Positions 1-8,178 of a DNA stretch of 64,000 bases are shown here, in pieces; within the stretch, counting starts at the first letter, position 1; the number at the start of each line of letters is the position of its first letter. Below the pieces are notes generated by a model, which worked only from the letters and a program-made list of their open reading frames with translations, was not told the origin of the DNA and ran no database searches. The position numbers and the translations under genes are program-made. Location of the stretch: NCBI RefSeq assembly GCF_050337045.1, contig NZ_JAKJSO010000017.1, positions 62,001-126,000 on the forward strand, in the 5' to 3' direction. Origin of the DNA: Photobacterium kagoshimensis. GTDB lineage: Bacteria; Pseudomonadota; Gammaproteobacteria; Enterobacterales; Vibrionaceae.

Positions 1-842
1 GAAATGGTTGATGGGTTGCGTGTCATCACATCACCTATGCTGGTGTTATGAATATCAGCACGGTTGTCGAGCAGGCGACGGAGATCACCGTCAGTGAAAA
101 TCCCGGTCAGCCGTTCAGTATTGTCAATAATGGCGGTCATGCCCAAGCCTTTGCGAGAGACTTCAAGCAGAGCATCTTTAATTGTGGCTTCTTCATTAAC
201 GATAGGCAGCAAGTCGCCTTGGTGCATCACATCGCTAATGCGCATTAACAGTTTGCGACCCAGCGCACCACCTGGGTGAGACAGGGCGAAGTCGTCAGCA
301 GTAAAACCTCGCGCTTCCATCACCGCAATCGCCAACGCATCACCCATCACTAAGGTGGCGGTTGTGCTGGACGTTGGTGCTAAGTTCAGCGGACAAGCTT
401 CTTTTTCGACGGTAATTTGCAGGTGGATCTGAGCAAATTTTGCCATGCTTGATTCAGGTTTACCCGTCATGCTGATCAAGGGAATACCAAGACGCTTGAT
501 AACAGGTAGCAGCGCCATGATCTCAGAGGCTTCGCCTGAGTTCGAGATGGCTAATACCACATCATCTTTTTTGATCATGCCCAGATCGCCGTGGCTGGCT
601 TCGCCTGGGTGAACAAAGAAAGCAGGCGTACCTGTACTTGCAAATGTGGCCGCAATCTTGTTGCCAATATGACCTGATTTACCCATCCCCATGACAATAA
701 CCTTGCCTTGGCATTGATAAATTAACTCACAGGCAGCAGCAAATTCGCTATTAATATATTGCTGAATGTTTTGCAGGGCATCGATTTCAGTTTCCATCAC
801 TTTGCGACCATGGGTGCAAAAATCAAACAGGTGCGACATCAT
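1..842 (-). CDS. kdsD: Arabinose-5-phosphate isomerase KdsD, 3' part outside the window
   Basis: KdsD converts D-ribulose 5-phosphate to D-arabinose 5-phosphate, the first step towards Kdo of the LPS core. Reading back from 842 gives an N-terminal SIS sugar-isomerase domain. It contains VMGMGKSGHIGNK, a SNSGEASE phosphate-binding stretch and HPGGALG, and is followed by the start of the CBS pair (ISDVMHQGDLLPIV). The frame is open to base 1, so the C-terminus lies beyond the window. The start is the first of two adjacent ATGs, with GGAGAG just upstream. Only 10 bp separate it from the yrbG stop, which points to one transcript. In relatives this operon continues into kdsC and the lpt genes. The family call is firm; the missing end cannot be judged. 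Confidence 0.93.
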   Translation of the reverse strand, partial: MMSHLFDFCTHGRKVMETEIDALQNIQQYINSEFAAACELIYQCQGKVIVMGMGKSGHIGNKIAATFASTGTPAFFVHPGEASHGDLGMIKKDDVVLAISNSGEASEIMALLPVIKRLGIPLISMTGKPESSMAKFAQIHLQITVEKEACPLNLAPTSSTTATLVMGDALAIAVMEARGFTADDFALSHPGGALGRKLLMRISDVMHQGDLLPIVNEEATIKDALLEVSRKGLGMTAIIDNTERLTGIFTDGDLRRLLDNRADIHNTSIGDVMTRNPSTI

Positions 843-852
843 TTACTCTCCA

Positions 853-1818
853 TTAACCTGCAACATTATAAAACAGATATGCCTGATAGGCGATAAAGCA
901 GCAAAGAAGTATACCACCCTCTACACGATTGATTCGACGACGCTTTCCTAGTGCCATTAGCATAAGTAAGACGGAAACTGCCAGCATGACGTAGAAATCT
1001 CGGCCCATCGCCAGTGGACTCAGTACCGATGGGTTCAGTAAACCAGGGATACCCATAACAGCAAGAATATTGAAAACGTTAGAACCGATAATGTTACCCA
1101 CCGCCATGTCATCTTCACCTTTGAAGATACTGGCGATAGATGCGGCCAGCTCAGGTAGGCTGGTACCAATTGCAATGATGGTTAAACCAATCACCAGATC
1201 GCTCATGCCAAAATATTTGGCGATGATAACAGCAGATTCAACCACCATATCGGAAGAATAAAGTAGCAGTACTAGACCGATAACAATCCAAATGCCTGCC
1301 GCGGTATTGCTAACACCATCAGGAATTTCAGATTCTTGCTCATCTGCCAGAACATCACCTTCTGCTTTGGCTTTTTGGCTGATCTTAAACATGGCAAATA
1401 AGAACAGGACAAACAAAACCACCAATAATACGCCTTCGTGGAAGCCCAAATGGCTATCCCATAACAGTGCGCCAGCAACAAGCGTCACACCCAGCATTAA
1501 GGGTAGCTCTCGACGAATGATACCTGAGCTGATACCTAATGGTTTGATAATTGCGGTCAGGCCGATGATAAGGGCGATATTGGCAATATTTGAACCCAGT
1601 ACGTTGCCTACTGCAGTATCTGTTTTTCCTGCGAGTGCCGCTGTGGCTGACACCATCATTTCAGGGGCTGACGATCCCATCGCAAGAATGGTCATACCGA
1701 TGATAAGAGGTGCTACACCAAAGTTTTTAGCCAGTGCCGCAGCACCAAAAACAAGGCGGTCAGCACTCCACACCAGAAGAGTTAAACCGATACAAAGTAA
1801 GACAATGGCTTCAAGCAT
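853..1818 (-). CDS. yrbG: Calcium/sodium antiporter family protein YrbG
   Basis: This is a 321-residue inner-membrane protein of the CaCA cation/calcium exchanger superfamily. Two homologous halves each carry the alpha-repeat signature: near residue 50 (MGSSAPEM, then GNVLGSNIAN) and near residue 220 (IGTSLPELAAS, then GNIIGSNVFN). About ten hydrophobic segments are visible, with a charged linker (KAKAEGDVLADEQE) between the halves. The acidic residues of the repeats, which bind the ion in the family, are present. It sits directly upstream of kdsD, as in other gammaproteobacteria. There is no sign that it takes part in LPS synthesis itself. Transport direction and physiological ion are inferred from the family. 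An AAAGGG ribosome site precedes the ATG. Confidence 0.92.
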   Translation of the reverse strand: MLEAIVLLCIGLTLLVWSADRLVFGAAALAKNFGVAPLIIGMTILAMGSSAPEMMVSATAALAGKTDTAVGNVLGSNIANIALIIGLTAIIKPLGISSGIIRRELPLMLGVTLVAGALLWDSHLGFHEGVLLVVLFVLFLFAMFKISQKAKAEGDVLADEQESEIPDGVSNTAAGIWIVIGLVLLLYSSDMVVESAVIIAKYFGMSDLVIGLTIIAIGTSLPELAASIASIFKGEDDMAVGNIIGSNVFNILAVMGIPGLLNPSVLSPLAMGRDFYVMLAVSVLLMLMALGKRRRINRVEGGILLCCFIAYQAYLFYNVAG

Positions 1819-2202
1819 TGTTATCCCTTTCTAATTCAAATTGATTGTGAGCATTAGTTAAGAGGGCAATTTTGACGTTTAGCAACTCAAAAGGGAAGGA
1901 TAAACACGTCGAATTTAATGTGATTGTATAAAGCAGGGTGTGAATGAGCGCTAAATTTATGAGATAAAGGCCCTGGTGGAATCGGCCTTTATGAACGTTC
2001 GTGCTCCTCATCTTAGTGAATCTCGACTGTTCTGACCCTCGCTTTACGAGGAAATAACGGGAAACTGACAGTTATTTCCTTGAGTTGCATGTATTATCTT
2101 TATTATTATCTGTCGCTTATCTTATTTTGTTACTTATTGTTAAAGTAATGAAACGGTATCAGTGAGCCGCTAGCGCGAATAGCAATGATCAACAGGAATG
2201 TT
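1819..2202. other. Divergent intergenic region between yrbG and mlaF
   Basis: No coding region of useful length is visible in these 384 bases. The stretch should hold the divergent promoters of yrbG-kdsD and the mla operon. It contains two inverted repeats: ATAAAGGCC/GGCCTTTAT (1964-1972 with 1984-1992, perfect 9-bp arms) and AGGAAATAAC/GTTATTTCCT (2049-2058 with 2071-2080, perfect 10-bp arms). A TATTAT hexamer at 2092-2097 could serve as a -10 element for mlaF, but I do not see a matching -35 at normal spacing. Confidence 0.6.
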
Positions 2203-3012
2203 ATGGAGCCGACCAACTCGCTTGTGACAATTAACAACATGATCTTCATGCGTGGTGAGCGCCGAATTTTCGATAATGTCAGTATTGATGTGCCGAAAGG
2301 GAAAATAACCGCCATCATGGGGCCGTCAGGAATTGGTAAAACGACCTTACTGCGTTTGATCGGCGGACAGTTAGCCCCCGACAGTGGCGAGATATTGTTT
2401 GATGGCCATAATATTCCTGAGCTTAATCGTACACAACTGTACCAAGTCCGTAAGCGTATGAGCATGCTGTTTCAATCTGGTGCCTTGTTTACCGATATGA
2501 CGGTGTTTGACAATATTGCTTTTCCATTGCGTGAACATACGGATTTACCCGATGATTTGTTACGGACTTTGGTACTGCTGAAATTGGAAGCTGTGGGTTT
2601 ACGTGGTGCCGCGCAATTGATGCCGAATGAGTTATCAGGTGGTATGGCGCGACGGGCTGCGTTAGCGCGTGCGATTGCCTTAGACCCAGAACTCATCATG
2701 TACGACGAGCCCTTTGTCGGCCAAGATCCGATCACCATGGGCGTACTGGTTAAACTGATTCGAGATATGAATCAGGCGCTGGGTGTGACTGCGGTTATCG
2801 TATCGCACGATGTGCCTGAAGTAATGAGTATTGCCGATAAAGTCTATTTACTCTCTGGCGGTAAAATCATTGGCAGTGGTAGCCCGAGTGAATTACGGGC
2901 GAACCCAGATCCTCAAATTCGTCAGTTTCTTGATGGGGATGCCGATGGCCCTGTGCCGTTCCAGTATCCTGCTCAGCCACTGGCTGACGATCTTTTTTCT
3001 TCACAATCCTAG
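2203..3012 (+). CDS. mlaF: Phospholipid ABC transporter ATP-binding protein MlaF
   Basis: MlaF is the cytoplasmic ATPase of the MlaFEDB complex, which moves phospholipids between the periplasmic carrier MlaC and the inner membrane to keep the outer membrane asymmetric. Walker A (GPSGIGKTT) lies near residues 40-48, followed by the Q-loop (LFQSGALF), the ABC signature (LSGGMARR), Walker B (LIMYDEPF) and the H-loop (VSHD). I chose the ATG at 2203 because AGGAA lies just before it and it gives 269 residues, the E. coli length. An in-frame ATG at 2185 lacks a ribosome site. It is the first gene of mlaFEDCB, with mlaE 12 bp behind. Confidence 0.95.
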   Translation: MEPTNSLVTINNMIFMRGERRIFDNVSIDVPKGKITAIMGPSGIGKTTLLRLIGGQLAPDSGEILFDGHNIPELNRTQLYQVRKRMSMLFQSGALFTDMTVFDNIAFPLREHTDLPDDLLRTLVLLKLEAVGLRGAAQLMPNELSGGMARRAALARAIALDPELIMYDEPFVGQDPITMGVLVKLIRDMNQALGVTAVIVSHDVPEVMSIADKVYLLSGGKIIGSGSPSELRANPDPQIRQFLDGDADGPVPFQYPAQPLADDLFSSQS

Positions 3013-3024
3013 GCCGTATTAAAC

Positions 3025-3801
3025 ATGGAATGGATTCGCCGTCTCGGACGATTCACCTTAGATAAATGTGCTGCCGTTGGGCGAGCAAGCTTGATGCTGT
3101 TCGGCGCGATATGCTGTAAACCTCAGCCACGAAAAATGTGGCCATTGTTATTGGCTCAGTTGTACTCAGTGGGTGTGCGCTCTATTGCTATCATCTTAGT
3201 CTCGGGCTTATTTATCGGCATGGTATTGAGCTTACAAGGCTATATCGTGCTGGTGGATTTTGGCGCAGAAACCAGTCTTGGCCAAATGGTGGCCTTGTCG
3301 TTGTTACGTGAACTTGGGCCTGTGGTAACAGCCCTTTTGTTTGCAGGTCGTGCTGGCTCGGCATTAACGGCCGAGATTGGCTTGATGAAGACCACAGAGC
3401 AACTTTCTAGCATGGAGATGATGGCGGTCGATCCGCTTCGTCGTGTGATTGCGCCACGCTTTTGGGCCGGTGTTATTTCTATGCCGTTACTTGCCATGAT
3501 GTTTGCAGCTATTGGTATTTGGGGCGGGCAGCTGGTTGGTGTTGATTGGAAAGGCATTGACTACGGCAGTTTTTGGTCTGTGATGCAGTCATCTGTTGAG
3601 CTGGGTTACGACATCGGCAATAGCATTATTAAGTCAGTCTTTTTCGCGATTACCGTGACTTGGATTGCCGTATTTAACGGGTACGATGCCGTACCTACTT
3701 CAGAAGGCATTAGTCAAGCCACGACTCGCACCGTAGTGAACTCATCACTGGCGGTATTGGGGCTAGACTTTGTACTGACCGCGCTTATGTTTGGGAATTA
3801 A
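3025..3801 (+). CDS. mlaE: Phospholipid ABC transporter permease MlaE
   Basis: MlaE is the inner-membrane permease of the Mla system and forms the lipid path under the MlaD hexamer. The 258-residue protein has a positively charged amphipathic N-terminus followed by about five hydrophobic segments. It carries the MlaE/permease hallmarks LLRELGPVVTALLFAGRAGSA and LMKTTEQLSSMEMM, the latter being the coupling region that contacts MlaF. Its length matches the family (about 260). It sits 12 bp after mlaF and 3 bp before mlaD, so translation is probably coupled. Confidence 0.95.
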   Translation: MEWIRRLGRFTLDKCAAVGRASLMLFGAICCKPQPRKMWPLLLAQLYSVGVRSIAIILVSGLFIGMVLSLQGYIVLVDFGAETSLGQMVALSLLRELGPVVTALLFAGRAGSALTAEIGLMKTTEQLSSMEMMAVDPLRRVIAPRFWAGVISMPLLAMMFAAIGIWGGQLVGVDWKGIDYGSFWSVMQSSVELGYDIGNSIIKSVFFAITVTWIAVFNGYDAVPTSEGISQATTRTVVNSSLAVLGLDFVLTALMFGN

Positions 3802-3804
3802 CAG

Positions 3805-4281
3805 ATGCAGCAGACAAAAAAAACAGAACTATGGGTAGGCTCTTTTGTATTAGCAGGCATTATTGCGTTGTTAATTCTTGTTTTTCAGGTCGCAGATGTG
3901 AAAAGCATTGGCAGCCGAGATACGTATACATTGAGCGCGCATTTCGACAATATTGGCGGCTTAAAGGTCCGTTCTCCAATTAAAGTCGGTGGGGTAACTG
4001 TCGGTCAGGTGAGCAGTATTACATTAGACAGTGAAAGTTATATCCCTACCGTTGTTTTATCGATAGATAAGCAATTTGGCTACTTTCCTGAAACCAGCTC
4101 CGCGGCTATTTTGACATCGGGTTTGCTGGGTGAGCAGTATATCGGTTTGAGCCCTGGCTTTGTGGATGATGACATTGAAATGCTAGGTAATGGCGATTTG
4201 ATTGAAGATACAAAATCGGCCCTAGTATTAGAAGATATGATCGGGCAGGTGCTGTATAGCATCGGCGGTGATAAAAAGTAA
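3805..4281 (+). CDS. mlaD: Outer-membrane lipid asymmetry protein MlaD (MCE domain)
   Basis: MlaD is the membrane-anchored substrate-binding subunit, and in the family six copies form a ring over MlaE. One N-terminal transmembrane helix (about residues 9-27) is followed by a single MCE domain with the usual GGLKVRSPIKVGGVTVGQV stretch, then a hydrophobic C-terminal tail (LVLEDMIGQVLYSIGG), the helix that lines the central pore. At 158 residues it is shorter than E. coli MlaD (183), the difference lying after the MCE domain. The gene is tightly packed behind mlaE. Confidence 0.94.
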   Translation: MQQTKKTELWVGSFVLAGIIALLILVFQVADVKSIGSRDTYTLSAHFDNIGGLKVRSPIKVGGVTVGQVSSITLDSESYIPTVVLSIDKQFGYFPETSSAAILTSGLLGEQYIGLSPGFVDDDIEMLGNGDLIEDTKSALVLEDMIGQVLYSIGGDKK

Positions 4282-4319
4282 CCTATACCGAAACGAGCTA
4301 GACTAAGGAGTAAAGAACA

Positions 4320-4964
4320 ATGATACGATCTTTAGTGATCAGTGCGTTAGGTGTATTACTAACGCTCACCAGCGCAATCGCTGCCCCCGTGGTGGATAAA
4401 ACCGATCCGTACAAAATGATGGCGGTGGTTTCAACCACCATGTTCGATCGTTTGAAAGCCGAGCAAGCAAGGATCAATCAAAATCCTGAACATTTACGCG
4501 TAGTGGTGCAGCAAGAACTCTTACCGTATGTGAATAGTCGTTATGCCGCTTATAAAGTATTAGGCCCACAATTAAAAAAAACCACCAAAGTGCAACGTAA
4601 TGCGTTTGTTGATGCTTTTACGGAGTACTTAGTGGCGTCTTATGCGCAAGTGCTGACGCAATACACGGATCAACAAATTCGAATTGAACCTGCTAAGGCT
4701 GTACCTGCAGATCGTACGATTGTCTCGGTGCGGGTGGATATTATTGATAAGCAGCGTCCACCGATTCGATTGGACTTCAAATTGCGTAAAAATAAGAAAA
4801 CCAACGAATGGCAAGGTTACGATATGGTGGCAGAAGGTGTCAGCATGATCTCGACCAAACAAAGTGAGTGGAGTGGCCAATTACGCACCGAAGGTGTGGA
4901 AGCGGTTACTAACACGCTGAAAACATTAGCAGCGAAGCCTATTCGCCGCGAAACCGATAAGTAA
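4320..4964 (+). CDS. mlaC: Periplasmic phospholipid-binding protein MlaC
   Basis: MlaC is the soluble periplasmic carrier that shuttles phospholipid between the outer-membrane MlaA complex and MlaFEDB. The 214-residue product starts with a Sec signal peptide (MIRSLVISALGVLLTLTSAIAA, written here in parts: a charged MIR start, a hydrophobic core, and cleavage expected after AIAA near residue 21). The rest is the MlaC/Ttg2D fold, rich in lysine, with DAFTEYLVASYAQVL near the middle. AAGGAG at about 4306 precedes the start. Its stop overlaps the mlaB start by one base. Confidence 0.94.
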   Translation: MIRSLVISALGVLLTLTSAIAAPVVDKTDPYKMMAVVSTTMFDRLKAEQARINQNPEHLRVVVQQELLPYVNSRYAAYKVLGPQLKKTTKVQRNAFVDAFTEYLVASYAQVLTQYTDQQIRIEPAKAVPADRTIVSVRVDIIDKQRPPIRLDFKLRKNKKTNEWQGYDMVAEGVSMISTKQSEWSGQLRTEGVEAVTNTLKTLAAKPIRRETDK

Positions 4965-5287
4965 TGGCCATGTCGAGTGCCCATACTGAAGTAAAATGGC
5001 AAATGATCACAGATGGTCATTATTGCTTGTCAGGTCGCTTAGAACGTGACACAGTCTCGACATTTTGGCGACAAAGAGAAGAGTGGCTGCCTCAGCAAAA
5101 AGCAGTAACACTTGATTTGTCAGCACTTGAGCGGGTTGATTCTGCCGGCATGGTGATGCTGTTGCATCTATGCCAGCACATCGAACAATCTGGCGGTCAA
5201 TTGACGCTATGTAAGATGCCGGAACAACTTAGCACCTTGCTTCGCCTAAGCCATGTGGATTCATTATTCGCTGCCAATATCGCCTGA
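4964..5287 (+). CDS. mlaB: STAS-domain protein MlaB
   Basis: MlaB binds MlaF in the cytoplasm and is needed for assembly and activity of the Mla transporter. The 107-residue protein is a single STAS domain with the family motif LSALERVDSAGMVMLL. The conserved DSAG serine sits at the position equivalent to the phosphorylated serine of anti-sigma antagonists. Its ATG overlaps the mlaC stop (TAATG), so translation is likely coupled. A second in-frame ATG two codons on (MSSAHT) could be the true start. It completes mlaFEDCB. Confidence 0.92.
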   Translation: MAMSSAHTEVKWQMITDGHYCLSGRLERDTVSTFWRQREEWLPQQKAVTLDLSALERVDSAGMVMLLHLCQHIEQSGGQLTLCKMPEQLSTLLRLSHVDSLFAANIA

Positions 5288-5306
5288 GCAGCAAAGAGGA
5301 TAGCTT

Positions 5307-5561
5307 GTGGAAATCTCTGAAATTAAACAACTTCTTGAAAATGCCTTAGAACTTGATGAAGTCATCGTCAAAGGCGACGGTAGTCACTACGAAGTGATTG
5401 CTGTTGGCGCAATGTTCGAAGGTATGAACCGTGTGAAAAAACAGCAGTCAATTTATGCGCCGCTTATGGCTCAAATTTCGGCGAATGAAATTCATGCGTT
5501 GAGCATTAAAACGTTCACGCCTGAAGAGTGGGCGCGTGACAAAAAACTGATGTCACTGTAA
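5307..5561 (+). CDS. ibaG: BolA-family protein IbaG
   Basis: IbaG (YrbA) is a small BolA-family protein. In the family these pair with monothiol glutaredoxin and [2Fe-2S] clusters, and E. coli IbaG is acid-inducible. The 84-residue product has the BolA core GDGSHYEVIAVGAMFEGMNRVKKQQ, including the helix-turn-strand region and the conserved histidine. It ends with IKTFTPEEW, typical of the IbaG subgroup. The start is a GTG with GAGGA 8 bp upstream. It lies between mlaB and murA, 6 bp before the latter, as in many gammaproteobacteria. Confidence 0.93.
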   Translation: MEISEIKQLLENALELDEVIVKGDGSHYEVIAVGAMFEGMNRVKKQQSIYAPLMAQISANEIHALSIKTFTPEEWARDKKLMSL

Positions 5562-5567
5562 GAGGTT

Positions 5568-6827
5568 ATGATGCAGAAGTTTCGAATCCAGGGCGGTGGC
5601 CCATTAAGTGGCGAAGTCTCCATTTCTGGTGCTAAGAATGCAGCATTGCCGATTTTGTTTTCTGCGCTATTAGCAGAAGGCCCTGTTGAAGTGGCGAACG
5701 TGCCTAAATTGCGCGATATCGACACCACAATGGAATTGCTGAGCCGTTTAGGCGCGAAAGTATCACGTAATGGTTCGGTCCATGTTGATGCTAGCGGCGT
5801 TAACGAGTTTTGTGCGCCGTATGATTTAGTGAAAACCATGCGCGCTTCTATCTGGGCATTAGGTCCATTGGTGGCACGTTTTGGTCAAGGTCAAGTATCA
5901 CTGCCTGGTGGCTGTGCCATCGGTGCGCGTCCAGTTGACTTGCATATCAGCGGCCTTGAGCAGCTTGGCGCTAGCATTACGCTAGAAGAGGGCTATGTAA
6001 AAGCCAGCGTTGATGGTCGCCTGAAAGGTGCTCACATCGTGATGGATAAAGTCAGTGTTGGCGCTACCGTAACGATTATGTCTGCGGCCACCCTTGCTGA
6101 AGGCACAACGATCATCGAGAACGCAGCGCGTGAACCTGAAATTGTTGATACCGCTGATTTCTTGAATGCACTGGGCGCGAAAGTGACGGGTGCAGGCACC
6201 GATACCATCACGATTGAAGGTGTTGAGCGTCTAGGTGGTGGTTACCACCGTGTAGTGCCTGATCGCATTGAAACGGGTACCTTCTTAGTGGCGGCAGCGG
6301 TATCGGGTGGTAAGATCCTATGTCGTAACACGCGTCCGTCTTTGATGGAAGCGGCGTTAGCGAAGTTAGAAGAAGCGGGTGCGGCAATTGAAACGGGTGA
6401 AGACTGGATCAGTCTGGACATGACAGATCGTGAGCTGAAAGCCGTTAACATTCGCACAGCGCCACACCCAGGCTTCCCAACCGATATGCAAGCACAGTTC
6501 TCGTTGCTAAACCTTGTTGCGAAAGGCACAGGTATTATCACTGAAACGATTTTTGAAAACCGTTTCATGCATATCCCAGAGCTAATTCGTATGGGCGCAC
6601 ATGCAGAGATTGAAGGTAACACCGTAATTTGCGGTGATACCGACGGTTTAAGCGGCGCACAAGTGATGGCCACGGATCTACGAGCATCAGCAAGCCTAGT
6701 GATTGCGGGTAGTATCGCGGAAGGTGAGACAATTGTTGATCGTATTTACCACATCGATCGTGGTTACGAACACATTGAAGAGAAATTCAGCGGTCTTGGC
6801 ATGAACATCGAACGTATCGATGGCTAA
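5568..6827 (+). CDS. murA: UDP-N-acetylglucosamine 1-carboxyvinyltransferase MurA
   Basis: MurA transfers enolpyruvate from PEP to UDP-GlcNAc, the first committed step of peptidoglycan synthesis, in the cytoplasm. The 419-residue length matches E. coli. The N-terminal SGAKNAALPILF loop holds the substrate-binding Lys/Asn pair. The flexible loop LPGGCAIGARPVD carries the catalytic cysteine that PEP and fosfomycin attack. The repeated inside-out alpha/beta domains continue to the end (DRIYHIDRGYEHIEEK). The start has tandem ATGs after GAGG. It is the last gene of the mla-ibaG-murA run and is followed by a clear terminator. Confidence 0.97.
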   Translation: MMQKFRIQGGGPLSGEVSISGAKNAALPILFSALLAEGPVEVANVPKLRDIDTTMELLSRLGAKVSRNGSVHVDASGVNEFCAPYDLVKTMRASIWALGPLVARFGQGQVSLPGGCAIGARPVDLHISGLEQLGASITLEEGYVKASVDGRLKGAHIVMDKVSVGATVTIMSAATLAEGTTIIENAAREPEIVDTADFLNALGAKVTGAGTDTITIEGVERLGGGYHRVVPDRIETGTFLVAAAVSGGKILCRNTRPSLMEAALAKLEEAGAAIETGEDWISLDMTDRELKAVNIRTAPHPGFPTDMQAQFSLLNLVAKGTGIITETIFENRFMHIPELIRMGAHAEIEGNTVICGDTDGLSGAQVMATDLRASASLVIAGSIAEGETIVDRIYHIDRGYEHIEEKFSGLGMNIERIDG

Positions 6828-6847
6828 TTTATCCTGAGTTTCTGACT

Positions 6848-6884
6848 AAAAAGCCTCGCACTTTAAATTGCGAGGCTTTTTTGT
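6848..6884 (+). terminator. Rho-independent terminator after murA
   Basis: AAAAAGCCTCGCA pairs with TGCGAGGCTTTTT around an 8-base loop and ends in a T-run. It lies 21 bp after the murA stop. The A/T flanks make it usable from both strands, so it may also stop degS transcripts arriving from the right. Confidence 0.9.
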
Positions 6885-6907
6885 TTGGGTGCTATCAGTA
6901 ACCTCAG

Positions 6908-7975
6908 TTACTCCGTTGGGTCGTCACCGATCAATACATCAATAAAGACGGGCTCTCCGTTACGCAGCACTTTGACCTTTGCGCTGGTCCCTGGGCGTAA
7001 ATCCGTGACAATATCTTGTACGTTTCGCTTGCCTGTCACCGGCTTATCATTGATCTCTAAGATAATGTCTTGCACCTTAAAGCCCGCTCGTTGCGCAGGA
7101 CCATTTGGATCCATTCCCATGACGATTACGCCATTAATCTGCTCTGCATCGTAGAGACGTGCCATCACAGGGTTAATCTCTCGACCATCAATACCGATAT
7201 AGCCGCGAATAACACGACCATCAGCAATCAGTTTATCCATGATCTTATGGGTCAACTCATAAGGAATGGCAAAAGAGATACCATAAGTCTCAATGTCAGT
7301 GGCTTGCTGAAAGGAAGCCGTATTGATACCGACTAACTCCCCGCGGGTATTAACCAGCGCTCCCCCTGAGTTACCGTTATTAATGGCGGCATCGGTTTGT
7401 AGGAAGTCTTGGCGGCCATAAAAACTCATGCCTGAACGTCCTGTGGCCGAAATAATGCCGTAGGTTGTCGTTTGACCTAAGTTATAGGGATTACCTATTG
7501 CCAGTACCACATCACCAACGGCAGGGTTATATTTGGAGTTGGTCGGAATGACAGGTAAGTTTTCAGCTTGCACCTTTAATACCGCTAAGTCAGTACGACG
7601 ATCTTTACCGATTAATTGCGCAGTAAAAAGGCGACCATCTTGCAGCGCGACAATGACTTGGTCAGCTTCTGCGACCACGTGGTAATTGGTAACGATATAG
7701 CCTTTATCGCTCATGATAACCCCAGAGCCAAGCCCTTGAGTACTGAGTTTTAGTTGTGCTTCAGCATTATAACGACGGTTATAAATGTTAACGACAGCTG
7801 GTGAAGCGCGGCGTACCGCAAAATTAAAAGAAAGCTGGGCGGCATTGATCGGCGGATTGTCAGAAAGGCTGACAGAAGGAGCAAACATCTGTGTACGTAA
7901 GCTAGGAATGGCCACAAGCAAGGCGATGGCTGTAACAACCCCAAGGGCTATCGAGCGAATAAGAAATGCCAGCAT
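6908..7975 (-). CDS. degS: Outer-membrane-stress sensor protease DegS
   Basis: DegS is the inner-membrane-anchored trypsin-like protease that senses misfolded porin C-termini and makes the first cut in the anti-sigma factor RseA, releasing sigma-E. The product has an N-terminal anchor (about residues 9-24) and the catalytic triad at about His99 (VTNYHVV), Asp129 (RTDLAVL) and Ser203 (NNGNSGGAL). A single C-terminal PDZ domain follows (GVIVMGMDPNGPAQRAGF). The ATG at 7975 gives 355 residues, the E. coli length; a TTG one codon upstream is less likely. It lies downstream of degQ, with a terminator between. Confidence 0.95.
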   Translation of the reverse strand: MLAFLIRSIALGVVTAIALLVAIPSLRTQMFAPSVSLSDNPPINAAQLSFNFAVRRASPAVVNIYNRRYNAEAQLKLSTQGLGSGVIMSDKGYIVTNYHVVAEADQVIVALQDGRLFTAQLIGKDRRTDLAVLKVQAENLPVIPTNSKYNPAVGDVVLAIGNPYNLGQTTTYGIISATGRSGMSFYGRQDFLQTDAAINNGNSGGALVNTRGELVGINTASFQQATDIETYGISFAIPYELTHKIMDKLIADGRVIRGYIGIDGREINPVMARLYDAEQINGVIVMGMDPNGPAQRAGFKVQDIILEINDKPVTGKRNVQDIVTDLRPGTSAKVKVLRNGEPVFIDVLIGDDPTE

Positions 7976-8082
7976 CAAGGCTCCCAGTACTTAACATATT
8001 GATAGTAATGGCAGTGAGGATAGCACTCTCCAGCCTTTAGCAACAAGTATTGATGTACCTGAGCTAGAGTGCTAAATGATAA

Positions 8083-8149
8083 ATAAAACCGCGTGTTGAA
8101 AAAGACATAATCCATTACGGACTAACTTTTTGAAACGCCGCGGTTTTAT
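8083..8149 (-). terminator. Probable terminator after degQ
   Basis: ATAAAACCGCG (8083-8093) pairs perfectly with CGCGGTTTTAT (8139-8149). The enclosed 45 bases include further complementary A and T runs that could extend the stem. Read on the minus strand, the second arm ends in TTTTATTTAT. It lies just after the degQ stop. Confidence 0.65.
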
Positions 8150-8178
8150 TGCTGTTCATCGCATTTTATTTTTTACGA

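Noticed and set aside
1292..1834. Open frame of 180 codons antisense to yrbG
   Set aside because: It lies wholly over a well-supported conserved membrane protein gene and resembles no family.
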